This document shows, one piece after another, positions 20,819 through 33,804 of a stretch of DNA of 64,000 bases. The DNA lies in NCBI GenBank assembly GCA_000151295.1, contig GG745328.1, forward strand, positions 2,561,423-2,625,422, in the 5' to 3' direction. A model generated the notes under the pieces. The model was given only the letters and a program-made list of their open reading frames with translations, did no database searches and was not told the DNA's origin. Each line of letters begins with the position of its first letter. The first letter of the stretch is position 1. This DNA comes from Allomyces macrogynus ATCC 38327. Its lineage: Eukaryota; Blastocladiomycota; Blastocladiomycetes; Blastocladiales; Blastocladiaceae. Position numbers and translations under genes: made by a program.

Positions 20819-21442
20819 GGTGGTGATGGTGCGTGTTCTGGATGGCTGGACCGGCATCGCGTCGAGGCGTGCTTGCTGAAATTTGCTGGTGACGGTCGAT
20901 GGCAAGGTGGCAGCTCGGACGGAGAGCATGCGCGTTTTGAGGCCAACAGCACCCCGGATGGCCCGACCAGACGGTTGAGATGGTCGCCCACCACAGCGCG
21001 TCTGCCGCCCACCGTCATTTCGCACTGCTCCGCACTCGGTGCGGCCAGTCGCGCGCGGGCATGGCTGGTCGCGATGGCAAGGTGGGAATGGTTCGCGCGT
21101 GGGTGGGAGACGGCGGGAGACACTCTTACAATTGCGTCCGCCACGCGCTGCCTCTGACTCGATGGCGCGTGCAGGCCGAACAGTCGTGGTCGCGCGCCTG
21201 CTCCTCCGCGTCGGCCAGAAGCGCGACGTTTGTGCAGAAGCGAACCCGTCTCCACAGCAGAAGCAACCCAACCGCGACCGCGACGCCGTACCGCGCCTGC
21301 ATCACCGCCCGCATCGCTGCTCGACATGGCTGCAAGCATGGACCGAGGTCCGTCGCGTCCGCTCCTCCCGGCGATCGACCATTTCGCGAGTTACTTGGGG
21401 CATTTCCCGCACCGACCGCGACGCTGACGCGCATCCACCGTT
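20819..21442. other. Divergent promoter region (secreted protein / CSN1)
   Basis: Open frames in several phases but nothing recognisable. It separates two divergently transcribed genes and probably contains both promoters. Confidence 0.45.
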
Positions 21443-23013
21443 ATGGCACCCTCGCGCTCCCCGAAACGGCCCGCTCCGCCCGCAGAATACCACCTGACCG
21501 AACTCCTGCAGGCCGGCGGCGACGCGCCCGCCGCGCTCGCGCTTGGCCAGCCGCCCAAGCGCGTCAAGTCGGCGCCCGCCGTGGTTGAAGCGACCAATGT
21601 CGACCTTGATACGATCTTGGCCAATTACCAGGGTTCGTGCGAAAACGTCGTTGCCGCTGGTCGCCGTGTGCGTGCTGAACCGACGTTCTCTAATGATCTA
21701 GGCCGCAACCGCATCGACCGACTCATCTTCATTGGCGAGCGGTGCCCGCCGCTTGCCGTTGACGCGTTCCGGCTCGCGCTTGGGCTCATCAAGGCCGAGA
21801 CCATGGACCTGACCAAGTACAAGAAGACGCTTTTTTTCCTCAACGAGGCGCTCACGCACCGCGGTCTGCCCAATGAGGACACTGACACGGATTGGATGGA
21901 CGCGACGGGGCGCGCCGTGCGCATGCAGACGGACAAGCTCGAGTTGGAGCTCAAGACCTACAAGAACAACTCGATCAAGGAGAGCATTCGGGTACGGGTT
22001 TGGTCTGAGCATATTTCCGTGACGTGGTGATGGCGATTGACGCGTTTTGGCTTCTCGTCGACACACAGATGGGCTTCAACGACCTCGGCAACCATTATTA
22101 CAAGTGCGGCGACATGACCGCCGCGTCCAAGCAGTACTCGCGCGCGCGCGACTACTGTTCCCTCGCCGCACACCATCTCGACGTGCACTACAACCAGATC
22201 CGCGTCGCGCTCGCCTCGCGCGACTTGACCCCCGTCAGCAACCTGCTCACGCGCATGGAGCAGCACTTGTCGGAGGACAAGACGCCTGAACTCTACACCA
22301 AGTCGCAAGTCCTCTGGGCGCTCGTGCACCTCAGCCAGCAGCAGCACCGGCAAGCCGCGGCCAAGCTGGTCAACATCCCGATCACCAACGCCGCACACTA
22401 TGCCGACCTCGTCGCGCCCAGCGACGTGGCCATTTACGGCGGGCTCTGCGCGCTCGCCACCTACGACCGCACCGACCTGAAACGGCTCCTCGATAACGCC
22501 ACGTTCCGCGAATACCTCGAGCTCGAACCTTCCGTGCGCGAAATCCTGCGCTCCTTCTACCAGACCAAGTACGCGCAGTGCCTGTCTCTCCTCGACCAGG
22601 CGCGCAACGATTGGCGGCTCGACCTCTATCTGGCCCCACACGTCGAGCCCTTGCTCGCGCAAGTGCGCCGCCGCGCGCTCGTGCAGTACTTTGCGCCGTT
22701 CAAGACCGTCGACATGCACGCCATGGCGCGCGCGTTCGCATGTCCGGCCGACGTGCTCGAGCGCGAATTGGTCGCGCTGATTTCCGCGGGGGATATGAAT
22801 GCGCGCATTGATTCGCAGCATAAGGTCCTGCGCGCGAAAGCGACGGATGAGCGCACGCGCACGTTCCAAAAGGCCGTGCAGGACGGGACCACGTTCTTGA
22901 CGAACACGCACCATATGCTGCTGAAGGTGCACTTGGTGCAGCAGGGGCTCGTCGTCCAGGCGCCTGGCGGGCATGGGGCGGGCGGGATGGATCCAGGAAT
23001 CGACATGATGTGA
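21443..23013 (+). CDS. CSN1: COP9 signalosome subunit 1
   Basis: Subunit of the COP9 signalosome, which removes NEDD8 from cullins. Exons 21443-21632, 21702-21991 and 22069-23013 give 474 residues. A variable N-terminus is followed by the CSN1 signature (DTILANYQ, splice, GRNRIDRLIFIGERCP), the KTYKNNSIKESIRMGFNDLG segment spanning intron 2, TPR-like helices with YSRARDYCS, and a C-terminal PCI domain (VQYFAPFKTVDMHAMARAF through AGDMNARIDSQHKVL). The related 26S proteasome subunit Rpn7 is the alternative, but the AxYxGxxRIDRLxFI motif fits CSN1. Both introns are supported by continuity of the alignment. Confidence 0.93.
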
Positions 23014-23316
23014 AGAGCATCGTTGCCGCGGCGGAGTCTGCCAGGAGGACGAGCAAAGACGCGTTTGTGAGGTTGGGGTAATGAGTGTATCAAGAGCATT
23101 CTATTTTTTCCATGTTCAGGCAAACTGGCCACTGACTCAGACGTGTTGCTGGAAACACGACCGTCCACGTGAGTCCGGCTGGCCACACCCACCCTACGCT
23201 CCGGGCGCGTCGTGCGCGATGGCGGCCTGCCACAAGGACAAGCAGGACGCCAGCACCAACACGCCGATCACGACGACACTGTGCCGATCCAACTCGCTGC
23301 ATCCTATTCCGCCACC

Positions 23317-24409
23317 ATGACCGACGCCGAAAAGTTGCAGCTCACGCATGAGGAGGACGCCGAGGTGCGCGCCCGGCCCTCCCGGGCTGCCGCACTGCCC
23401 CACCGATCACGGACCGCCAACTGACGGGGCATCTCGCGCTAGGTCTTTGACCCGTCGGCCATGAAGAAGAAGAAGAAAAAGTCCAAGAAGGCCGTGCCCG
23501 CTGCGGTCGCCGAAGACGAGTTTCCCGCCCCCTCTGCCGCGGCTGCCGCGCCCGCTGCCGCTGACGAGGCCGGTGACGAGGATGTGCTCGACCTGTCGAA
23601 GCTCAAGAAGAAGAAGAAGAGCAAGAAGGTCAAGGTCGTCGAGGCCGCGGACGACGAGGCCGACGAGGGCTCCGAGCGTGCCGCGACCCCCGCGGGCGCG
23701 TCGGCGCACGGCGATGATGGCGAGAACGAGGACCAGGATGACGACGAGCATGACCATGATGGCGCCGACTTTGATGAGGAGGTCGCGGGTGCCGAGGACT
23801 TGGTGTTTGCGGCTGAGGGTACGCCGTTTTTCGTCTAGTGTTGATCGCGACATGGGAGCTTACGTTTGGCTTGCACATTCGATAGGCGAGACCGCTGAGG
23901 AGGCCTGGCTCGGTTCCGACCGCGACTACACGTACGACGAGCTGCTCGGCCGCGTCTTCCGCATCCTGCACCAGCACAACCCCGCGCTCGCCGGCGGCCG
24001 CAAGCGGTACACGATGGTCCCGCCGCAGATCGCGCGTGAAGGGTCCAAGAAGACGGCGTTCATGAACATTGCTGATATTTGCAACCGCATGCGCCGCAAC
24101 TACGACCACGTCGTTGCCTTTATCTACTCGGAATTGGGTACCTCCGGTTCCGTCGACGGGTCGCAGCGGCTCATCATCAAGGGCCGGTTCCAGCCCAAGC
24201 AGATTGAGAATGTGTTGCGCCGGTACATTGTCGAGTACGTGACGTGCAAGACGTGCAAGTCGCCCGACACCATCTTGCGCAAGGAGAACCGCTTGCATTT
24301 CATGCAGTGCGAGTCGTGCGGGTCCACGCGGTCCGTGTCGGCCATCACGTCGGGGTTCAAGGCCCAAACGGGGTCGCGCCGTGCCGCCAAGGCCAAGGCC
24401 GCGGCCTAA
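23317..24409 (+). CDS. Translation initiation factor eIF2 beta
   Basis: Beta subunit of the eIF2 ternary complex that brings Met-tRNAi to the 40S ribosome. Exons 23317-23364, 23443-23818 and 23886-24409 give 315 residues. The N-terminus has VFDPSAM followed by two polylysine blocks (KKKKKKSKK and [10 protein letters not shown]), which bind eIF5 and eIF2B; most homologues have three. An acidic region follows. The conserved C-domain contains [34 protein letters not shown] and RPKQIE-like [16 protein letters not shown]4 zinc ribbon is present (CKTCKSPDT..., CESCGSTR). The short first exon was chosen because it gives the ATG in CCACCATGA and a GT-AG intron in frame. Confidence 0.94.
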
Positions 24410-24621
24410 GCGCTGCGTGTGGGGTGGAGTGTGTGTCGTGTGGTGTGTTCCTGCCGTCATTTATTTTTGTTCTTGGCTGGATGTTGGGTGGCCTTTGCTC
24501 TTCCAAAAAAGCGCTTCCTGTCAATGTTGCTGAACAACCAAGTCCAGAATGAGCAGCGCGAACGTGGTTCATTTACAAAACGAGCGACCACGAGCCCGAT
24601 CCCCCGCGACCCGGTTCTTAT

Positions 24622-27600
24622 TCAAAACATGGGAAGCGGGAACTCGGGCGGGATCATGACGGCGAGGTTCTGTGCCGTCGTCTCGCGCCGGAATTGCCTG
24701 AGGCAGGGAACAGAATCAGCATGCCGCTTTCGTTATGATTGGCGACCAAAAACGAGCGATACGAACGTGATGTTGCTCGTGAGCTTGTCGCGCATCTTGG
24801 ACGTGAGCATCAGGTCGACGTCGTTCATGACCGTGCGCAGCAGTGTCGCAATCTGCTCTTGCCGCTCGCGGAGCTGGCACTGCACGAGGTGCTGGCAATA
24901 CGTGTCGAAGAGCTACATCACGCAGCCAAATCAGAACCTCATCAGCTCGTGACCAGCCAAGTGAGTCCATGATCAAACAGAGAAAAACAGCGTACGTCGC
25001 GGTTGAGCAACACGAGCGGCAACAGCGGCCGCGACAAGCTCCACTGAATCGTCGTCTCCTCAAACAAGACCGTATTCAGCAACAGCGACATCCACGACGC
25101 GAGAATCTCCGGGTACCGCGTAAACGCCTGCACAATACAGTGCGGCGCCTTGCCGAGCGCTTTGCGCGGCGGCTTGGTCTGCTCCGTGTACAGGAACGTG
25201 GCCAAATTGTCGACCGCGTTCGTTGCGCTCGCGGCTACACCCGGGGCCGCCGACTTGATCGCCTCGGCCAGTGCCTGCGTCATGTACGCGAAAAAACGCA
25301 CGTCGATCGTCGTGAGCAGTGCGAGGTTTGCCGGCTGCGTCATCGTGTCGAGCGTCTCGAAAAACGCCAGGCACAGTTTCGGGTAGGCGAGCATGTGCGG
25401 CAGAGGCACCGATACGATCAGCGCCGAGACAGCGTCCATGGCTGCTTCCAGCGCGTCGTCGCCGTAGAGCGCAAACACGCCAAAGTTGACAAAGTTGCCT
25501 GGAAACAATCCGTCGTGTCAGCTTCTCCACCTCACTCCCCACCACACCACAAGAAACAAAACGTACCGCCGACGTTGTTGCGATACACGCGCAGGCACGT
25601 CGTGATCCCCTTGTAAACTTCGTCCACCTTGGACGCGGCTGCAGCACCGTGCATCGGCGACGTCATGCCGTCATTGACGCGCTGCAAGCTGTAAAACTGG
25701 AGCAATCGACTCGTCTCGCGGAACAGCAAGATGCCATTCACGGAATTCCCGTCGGTGACGAGCCGGTTACTACGGTTCTGCGCAAACTCGAGGTAAAACT
25801 TGAGCAGCGGGTTGACGACGGCGTGCACGTCGACGCACGCCTGCATAAACGCAAACATCAAGTGCAGCTTGTCCGGGAACAGCCAGTCAAAGAAGAGCGC
25901 GTAGTTGCGCTTGTTCATGACGGGTGTCAGCAGGCCGCGCAGGTCTCGGAACACATTCGTGAACGCCTGCTGTACCCGCGAGTCGCGCGCCTGCACGTGC
26001 AGCGAGTTGCTGGCCTGCATTAACGCGAGCGCCTGGAATTGGTCGTCGAGCGGCCGCACAAAGGCCGCAAACTGCGCATCGTTGATCTCTTCGGCAAAGA
26101 GCAGTCGCGAGAGCGTCGCGTAGTACCGCATGCGGAATTTCGGGTTCCCGTCGAGGAACGGCAAATTGTGCGCGCCGAGTAACGCCTTGACCGTCTCGAT
26201 CTTGGACAGCAACTTGACGCTCACGTAGCCCATCGACAAGTCGTCAAACAGTTTGAGCGTCTTGAAAATGGCCGCGTGCTCGTTTGCGCGGTTGCGCAGA
26301 ATCCAAACAATGTGCTGCGCCATGAGTTCCATGACGTGCTCCTGCTCTTCGACGCGGAACCGCGCGAGCGCCGTGTAGACTTGCGACGTCCTGCGCTCCG
26401 ACTCGCCTACGTATGACTTGCGGAACTGCGAAAAGAAGTAGAGAATCGCCATGTCGATCGACGCGTTGGGCAGCAGGCCTTGGTGGAAGTTCATCGTCTC
26501 GAGCACGTGGCAGCTCAGCTCGCCGTCAAGCTGGTCGTGCCGCTCGGGCGACTGGTACGGCTGTCGCGCACCGAGGAAGGCGGCGATCACGTAAATCAGG
26601 TACGTGAGCTGCATGAGCTGCTCTGGCCTTTGGGTTTTCTAAAAGAGCAAAAAGAGTAAGCTCTCGTGAATCGTCAAGGTCGAGGGAACCAAAAACTCGT
26701 CGAAAACAAGACGTCCCTTGTACTGCGTGAAGACGGCGTTGAACGAGGTGGAGACAAACTGCACGAGCTGATCGTACTGTCGTCGCGCGAAATTGGCGAG
26801 CAGCTCGAGGTTCGAGATCAAGACTTCCTCGTCCTCGAACGGATCTACAGTTCAAACCATGTCAGCACAAATCACAGTACAATCAGTTGAACGTGCGGAG
26901 AAAGGAGGTAGGCACCGTCCAAGTCGTCGGCTGCGATTTCCTCGAATGCCTCGACGCGAGACGCAATGAACCGCTCGGCGACGAGACTCGTGAAGTAGGT
27001 CAGCCTGTCGTTGCCGGGGATGGTCGAGAGCGCGCTCTTGGACCAGAACGTGAGCAGGTACGGGTCCGAGTTGGGCGACCACTTGGAATTTCGGGAGCAG
27101 CGGTCAACAATATATCGTCTGGCAAACGTGGATAAAGAGTCACGACGCACCTTCCAGCTCGTCAGCCCCTGCACCGAAAACTGCACGACGGCCTGAAGCC
27201 AATCCTCAAACTGGTCGCTCTGTGCGAGCTCCGACAAGTTGTAGACCGTCTTGAACCGCGACAGCGTTTTGCACAACTCGTGGTAGCTTTCGACGTTGTC
27301 GAGCCCCGCACCGGACGTGAGCACGCTCTTCATGTCGCGCATGATCGCCGTGACCCACGGTTGCCGCTCCTTTTCGTTGAAGAGCGACCGTCGCACTGCA
27401 ACGATAAATGAAAGGCACTCCATGACCGTGGACGCGGCTGCGACGGCCGCGCGTTGGCCCGACGTGGCAAACATCGTGTAGCATCGGAAAATGAGCGAGA
27501 CAAACGTGTCGTCGAGCAGCGGGCGCCATGACCCGGGCACCTGGATCGAGCCAACGTCGTCCGAGGACTCGTCGGGCGACGTGCCGATAAAGTCGAACCC

Positions 27601-28661
27601 CAAGCACGCGCGGATCATGGTCACGGCGCCGACCATGTAGGCGGTGCGCTGATCGTCTGGAAAGGCGGGCGACAGTAGTGAGCGGATTTTGTACCATCGA
27701 CAGCACCATAGACTGGGACAATGCCGTACCCGAGGCGAATTCGGTCCCGTTGCCGAGAAGTCGATTGAGGAACGAGATGCCAGCTTGGAACACCTGCACG
27801 AGCTGCGTGTCACGGAACGCGACCACGGCCTTGCGCACCTTGCTGACCTTGGGTGTTGGCAATGACGGGTTGTTCATTTCGTTGACGAGCGTCGTCAAAA
27901 TCTGTGCGCACTCGATCTGCGACGGGACCGGCGACTTCAGGACAAAAACGCGTTCTAATCAGTCAAGGTATGGTAGAGAAGGTGGAGAAGGTGGAAAAGG
28001 TGCGGGAACACAAGAAGAGCAAACGTACGTTGATGAACGCGCCCATGTCGGTCATGATCTGGCTGAACTTGTCGTCGTCGAACCACGCGAGCTTGAGGAT
28101 CAGAGCCAGGATCTGCGCGAGCGACGAGATGACAAATCGCTCGGCGTGCGTGTTCTTTTGCAGGTAGCCGAGGATGAACTCCTCTACAGCGGCAGGAAAG
28201 AGCGCGGTGTGAGTCAGTTTACGCGAAGCTCGCGTGCAGATTGGTTGAGCACGCACTCATTTGCTTCTTCTCCTCAAGCGACATGAGCGCAAAGTGCTTG
28301 GCGACGAGGATCTTAAGATGGTTGGTCACAAACGTCTGCACGTAGCGGTCGTTGGTCTGCTCGAGAATGATCGAGGACTGGGCCATGCTCTCGAACGGCG
28401 TGCGGGCTTCGATACACGAAGCGTAAGTGCACCAAACACTGGGGGAAAATATCGCGCAAAGACGAGAGCAATTGCCGTACCCGTGAAGCCAATTTCCATG
28501 GGCATCGTTGGCGAGGCGGGCGACACGAGCGCATGGTCGACAAACGTCGGGAAGGCCTTGGCGAGCGCTTGCTCGCTGGCCTGTCGCTCGTCGAGCGACG
28601 ACGACGTGTACAAGGTCCGGCAGAGCGCGGCCACGTGGGCGATCTGGTGTGGTTCTGCCAT
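24622..28661 (-). CDS. XPO7: Exportin-7 (RanBP16 family)
   Basis: Importin-beta-family nuclear transport receptor. Eleven exons (28661-28481, 28406-28257, 28183-28029, 27934-27730, 27656-27151, 27081-26916, 26844-26690, 26638-25567, 25498-24996, 24912-24767, 24697-24622) join in frame to 1104 residues; animal XPO7 has about 1087. Conserved stretches run the full length: GFDFIGTSPDESSDDVGSIQ, YHELCKTLSRFKTVYNLSEL, DDLDDPFED across an intron, the FRDLRGL segment, NGILLFRETSRLLQFYS, NFVNFGVFALYGDDALEAA, WSLSRPLLPLVLLN, and a C-terminus with QFRRE. The weakest junction is the 51-nt intron with donor GTTCCC at 26689. No key region appears to be missing. Confidence 0.95.
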
Positions 28662-29661
28662 GATGTTGGCGAGACTACAATGTGGAGATGCACGGCAAAC
28701 GACGCGTAAATAAGTTGATATTGATCATGTACACTTTGCTCCCTTCAACAACACTCGCGGCATTACCGGGCTTATCCATTCTCCACTCTCCACCGCATCA
28801 TGTCCATCCATCTTCGCCCCAGTCCACGCCGGCTCCAAAAATGTGGACGGGGTTCGCCCAGTGATGACCATGAATGAATTTTTCGTTGCAGAACCGTCAT
28901 ACCCCCCGACTTCAGTGCGCGTCAAGAATTACGAGGCCGAGCAGGATCGGGCGGGCGAGAGAGCGGCAGGGTGCAGTTTGCCGACTGGTCCAATGTGGTT
29001 CAAGTTTTTGAACGTGAGTGACTCGCCGTGGCAAAGCCACACTTCCAACTTGCTGGACCGTAGAGTGCGCGCGGGACTCGCGGTGCTGGCCGGATTTCGC
29101 GTCGATCGCGGTCCAAGTTGGCAGCAGTGCGCGGGTCGGTTGCTGGAGCTTGCTTGGGTTGGATAGAGGTTGAGGAAAAATAAAAATGCTGGTGGATCGA
29201 GTGGCAGGAATGGCAGCGAAGAAGGCAGGCCCCTCAGCAGCAAAAAACACGTCTGAAGATCGAGACGACGGCCCTGGCATGATATTCACGTGTGAACTGA
29301 GCGCGACCCTGGCCGGTCCCTGCCTTTGTATCCCCCTCCTCTCCGTGCATCACCTCACTGCGCCGGTGTCCAGCACGACGCGCCCAACTTCAACGGTCCA
29401 AATTGGCCGCATTCGAACCGCCGCAAGGAGAAACGAACGCTTGGAGTACCTGAAGCAGCTGCGAGGTCATTCAAGTCGACCGTCGCGCTCCCAGCCGAGC
29501 TCGAAGCAGCCCGTCATCGCTGCATGCAATTGGTCGGTTCTTCAAGCCAAAAGTACCACGGAATACCAATGAATTGCGCGTGAGAGCTCATTTCGCGACG
29601 AGATCCGACGTGATTGACACGGTTGGGTACATTCCGTAGCCGTCGGAGCAAGTCTACCGCC
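28662..29661. other. 1-kb divergent intergenic region
   Basis: Between exportin-7 (minus) and the Laa2-like gene (plus). Relatively AT-rich compared with flanks; no coding signal recognised in any frame. Confidence 0.5.
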
Positions 29662-31953
29662 ATGAGCACGTTTGACGATGACAATCCATGGGCCGATCCC
29701 GACCCGTTCCCGCCAAACTCAACGAGCAGGGTCGCGTCCCAGTCGGGCATCACCTCCAAGGGGTCGCTGAGTGGTGCGTACATTGCCATAGTTCAGATCC
29801 GACGCGTCATGGTGTGATGCTCTCTCTCACGAAACTGGCTGGTTGGGTGAAATAGCGCTGGGCGAACGCCGTCCGTCGGTTCCAAGTACCGATTTGCTGG
29901 GCATGGACGCGGCGTTCAATGAAGGTTAGTATCGTCACCTCGAACCATCCATTTGTGTCTTACCGCGACCTCATGCCCTGGCGTAGGATTCGGTACCGTG
30001 TCTGCAGCACCGAGCCCGGTACCTGTCAAGCCGACGAACGCGGCGTCGCATTCCATGTTGCTCGACACGCTCGACCCGCTTTCCATTGCATCGCACGCTC
30101 CTTTGCCCCCATCAACCGTCACGAGCCCTGTCCATACCTCGGTCGGCGGCGCATTTGCCACGACCGCGAGCGCCTCGAGGTCTGGCTCGGCGCCCATCCT
30201 GCTCGTCAACTTTGACGACTCGCCGTTTTCCACCCCTGCACCGGCTCCTGCCAGCAACACGTTCGATTTCGCGTTTCCAACGAGCCCGGCCGATAACATG
30301 TGGGGGTCCGACGCGAAGAGCGACTTGGGGGCCAAACCAGTCGGTGGGCCACCGGCCTCGACGATGGCGACGGCAGGGTCGTCGCAAGACCTGTTTGCCG
30401 ACGCGCAACCTGCCGCCGATTCCCTGATCTCGGCCAGCGTTGCTCCTCAGCAGGTCGCTCTCCCTACGTCGCCCGACCTCGAGCTGCCGTTTGCCGACCT
30501 GGCGCTGGGCGACAAGGACGAGGCTAAGAGCGTGTCCGCGCTCGAGGCAGAGGAGGCGTCGGCTGATCCGTTTGGCGACTTTTCCGACGACGCGTTTGCT
30601 GCGGTTCCCACGCCGTCGTTCGATTCGGCACCAGTACAACCCGAGGAAAGGGGAGTTGCGTCGGGTGCGTTCATTTCCCTGCATTTGTCCGCGTCGCTCC
30701 ATCGCTCACTTGTGCGGACCGTCTTGCAGAAACCCCGGCGCCAGCGGTCAAGGACGACTTTGGCGATTTCGGTGCCTTTTCCGACTTCGCACCACCAAGC
30801 GCGCCCAGTCCAGCCGCGACGCAATCGGCTCCCGAGCCAGCTGCGAGTAAGGATGCCGGGCACGACGACGACTTTGGCGACTTTGACGACTTTGGCGATT
30901 TCGGTGGGTTCGAGCAACCTGCTGCGACCACGGGCGGTACGTCCTCGGGGTTTGCGGCTGCAAGCAGCAGTTTTAACGACGAGGACGATGACGACGGGTT
31001 TGGAGCATTCGATGCTGCGCCCGTGCCCGCCGCCGCACCCGCGGTTCCCGCATTAACTTCGGCTCCGGCGAACAACTCGTTTGGCGCGTTTGCGGACCCG
31101 CAACCTGCGGCGCTTCCACCCGTCATGCACGACCTCGCGTCGGGGGACCTTCCGCACGGCGGCGTGTTCGACATGAAGGCCTTTCTCGCGCCGAGCGCAT
31201 CGGTCGTCCCGACCGACCTGGCCATCGCGCCGCTGCACGTCACGAGCTACTTTACGGCGCGCGGCGACGATGAGTACGCGCGCGTGCAGCTCAACCCTTG
31301 CTTTGCGCAGCACGCGTTCTACAACGACATTGACCGGCTCGTCAACGAGCCCCTGTTTGACGAGAACATCAACCAGCGGATTCGGTGGCGCCGGTGCGCC
31401 GTCAAGAAGCTGTTTCTGGCCGCGCTCGACGTGCCCGTCGACTACAATGACGACGACGATCCCGTGCGCCCTGCGTCGGCGCCCGGGAGGTCGGTCGTGC
31501 GCGCACTGCCAGACCAGCCGTCGCCGCTCGGCGCGCGGCCGGCCACGGCCGCGTCGTTTGGATCGTTGAATGCGCTCAACAGTCCCGCCGCTGGCAAGGG
31601 CAGTCGCACGGTGGCCGTCCCGGACGCGCATACGCTGTTGCAGTGGGCGCAGATTCCCGAAGACGAGTTACGCGTGCGTCCGACCGAGTCACTCGTCGAG
31701 TTGCACGCGGTGCTCGCGCAGGCAGTCCAGGGGTTGCAGGCGCAAATCAACCATTACCTCGACGCGCGCGAACAGTTGCAGCTCGATGCGGAAATGCACA
31801 ACAAGATGATCAGTGTGCTCGTGCAGCAGGCGCAGAAGGCGCACCAGCGGTCCAAGAAGGGTACGGCGCTTAGATTTGACGCGATTTGTCGCTGGACGAG
31901 TGCTGACCTGGTTCGTTTCCCCATGTACAGGTTCTCCGCCAAAGCGGCGCTGA
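29662..31953 (+). CDS. Laa2/aftiphilin-like clathrin adaptor accessory protein
   Basis: Exons 29662-29773, 29856-29924, 29987-30664, 30730-31860 and 31931-31953 give 670 residues. The first two-thirds is disordered and studded with acidic-Phe motifs: four FGDF (PFGDF, then DFGDF three times) and two FGAF. Such DFGxF motifs bind the gamma-adaptin ear of AP-1 and GGAs in aftiphilin and in yeast Laa2. A folded C-terminal part (about residues 430-665) includes FYNDIDRLVNEPLFDENINQ, RWRRCAVKKLFLAALDVPVD, and a helical segment LVELHAVLAQAVQGLQAQIN likely to form a coiled coil. Probable role: recruiting or regulating AP-1 at the trans-Golgi or endosomes. The motif content is direct observation; the family assignment is inference. 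Confidence 0.72.
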
Positions 31954-32134
31954 GCGCGTCGATATTTCTCTGTCTCATCGCTCTCGTCGATTCCGCACGC
32001 TCGTGATTGATTGGCGTGCTTTTTCCCACGGTGCCACCGCTCTTTTGTCTTTAGGCGGGAATGCATATATTTCTGGCTGCTGTTGCCGTGCCGCGCTATG
32101 GCCCAAAACCGAAAAATAGGTGCAAACCAGCCCA

Positions 32135-33804
32135 TCAATACCGCGTCTTCTTCAGCTCTGGCCGCCACTGCATCGGGTGCGACTCGGGCGTGGCCTTCTC
32201 GTCCTCCTTCCAAATCTTGATCGACTTGTCAGCCTCGCACGTAATCAGCCGCGACCCCGTCTGGTCAAACGTGGCCGCGAAAATCCCCGCCTCGGACGCG
32301 AGCGACCCGGGTTGCGCAGTCGTGAACAGCGACTGGAAATTGTACCCCGTGCGCCAGTCCCAGAAATGCATCGACCCGTTGTCGCCACCCGAGAACAGCA
32401 CGCCCTCGTGGTTGGCGGCTAGACAGTTGACAATTCCCTGTTGGCCCGAAAAGTTTTGCACGAACCGCACGTTCGGGAACTCGGATTGCGGGTCGTCCTT
32501 GTGCATGACCCACTGCTTGATGTTATCGGGCGAGCCCGAGACGAAGGTCGATTCGTTCGGGTGCATGGCGAGCGCGCGCACCGACTTCTTGTGGTGCGTG
32601 AGCGTGCCCTTGCACTTGCCCATGCGAATGTCCCACAGCTTGACGGTGCTGTCGAACGACCCGGACACGAGCTGGAACTCGGACCCTTGCGTCAAGAGCG
32701 TGCCGACCGTTTGCGAGTGGCCCGTCAGAACGTGCACTTGCTGCTTGGTGCGCATGTCCCACAGCTACGGCCGATTCGTCAAACGTCAGCAACGGCGAAC
32801 AATCAGCCAGCGTCGAGGAATCGAGGGGGAAAAAAACACACCCGAATCGTGGAATCGCGCCCACCTGTCGCGATCAAATCGAGCGTTGGGTGCAAGTTGA
32901 GCGCGTAGACGCCCGACAAGTGGCCGTGGTAGTGGCGAATGACCTTGTTGGTCTCGAGGTCCCAGCACTTGACCATCTTGTCCTCGCCCGCAGAAAACAG
33001 GTACGGGTGCCGGGCCGAAACGGCGAGACCGCGCACGGGCGAAATGTGGCCCGTCAGCGTCAGCTTGAGCTGGCCCGACGCCAGATCCCAAATCTTGATC
33101 AGCCGGTCGCCACCGCCCGTCACAAACCACTCGTTCGACACGTCGACGGCGACACTGCGCACCCACCCGGTGTGGCCGCTGATGACCTGTAAGAAGAAAG
33201 CACGGTCAGAATCGTAATCATGCGCACTTGAAAAGGAAGGAATGACGAACCCGCATCAGTTTCCACGGTGCGTGCCACCTTGGCGGCGGCACCGACCGCG
33301 ACTGGCCGAGACGCGTCATGGTGCCTTGCGGCGCCTGCGGCTTCTGAGTTGTTGGTGCCGGGATAAGCGCGAGCGCCTGGGAACTGGATGGGCCAGGTGC
33401 AGCGGCGGATGGTGCGGTAGCACCATTGGCAGGGTGGGGTAGAACGGGTACAGTCGACCCGGGTGCGGCCAACGGGCGAACGGGAGATGCGGGTGCGGCA
33501 TCGGTGCGCGCTTTCGGGACCGCGACGGCCGGGAGGACCTGGACGGCCTTGTACTCGGCGTCGTACTTGTAGGTCAGCTTGAGGCGCTGGCTACAGCGAA
33601 CGGGTCGAAATTGGTGTGGTCAGGATCATGATTGACCATGGAGCAATTGCTGGCAAACGGCGTGAAAAAAAAAGGCACCAACCTCGACGGTTCCTCGAGG
33701 GCACCGATGCCAGAGTTGAGCGCAAAAAAGGCACGCGTGCGCTTCCTGGACTGCTCGGCAAGAAGATCGACCGGGGGTTGCTCGTCCGGGATAGGGCCGG
33801 TCAT
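32135..33804 (-). CDS. Pre-mRNA splicing factor PRP46/PLRG1
   Basis: WD40 component of the Prp19/CDC5L complex required for spliceosome activation. Exons 33804-33683, 33590-33251, 33186-32842 and 32764-32135 give 478 residues. The N-terminus has [20 protein letters not shown], then a Pro/Ala linker. The family signature [19 protein letters not shown] spans an intron and leads into seven WD repeats with [58 protein letters not shown] and [14 protein letters not shown]. It ends KPEL-like [10 protein letters not shown] as in other PLRG1 proteins. The start is the first ATG of a short exon joined in phase 2; it is the least certain part. Confidence 0.94.
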
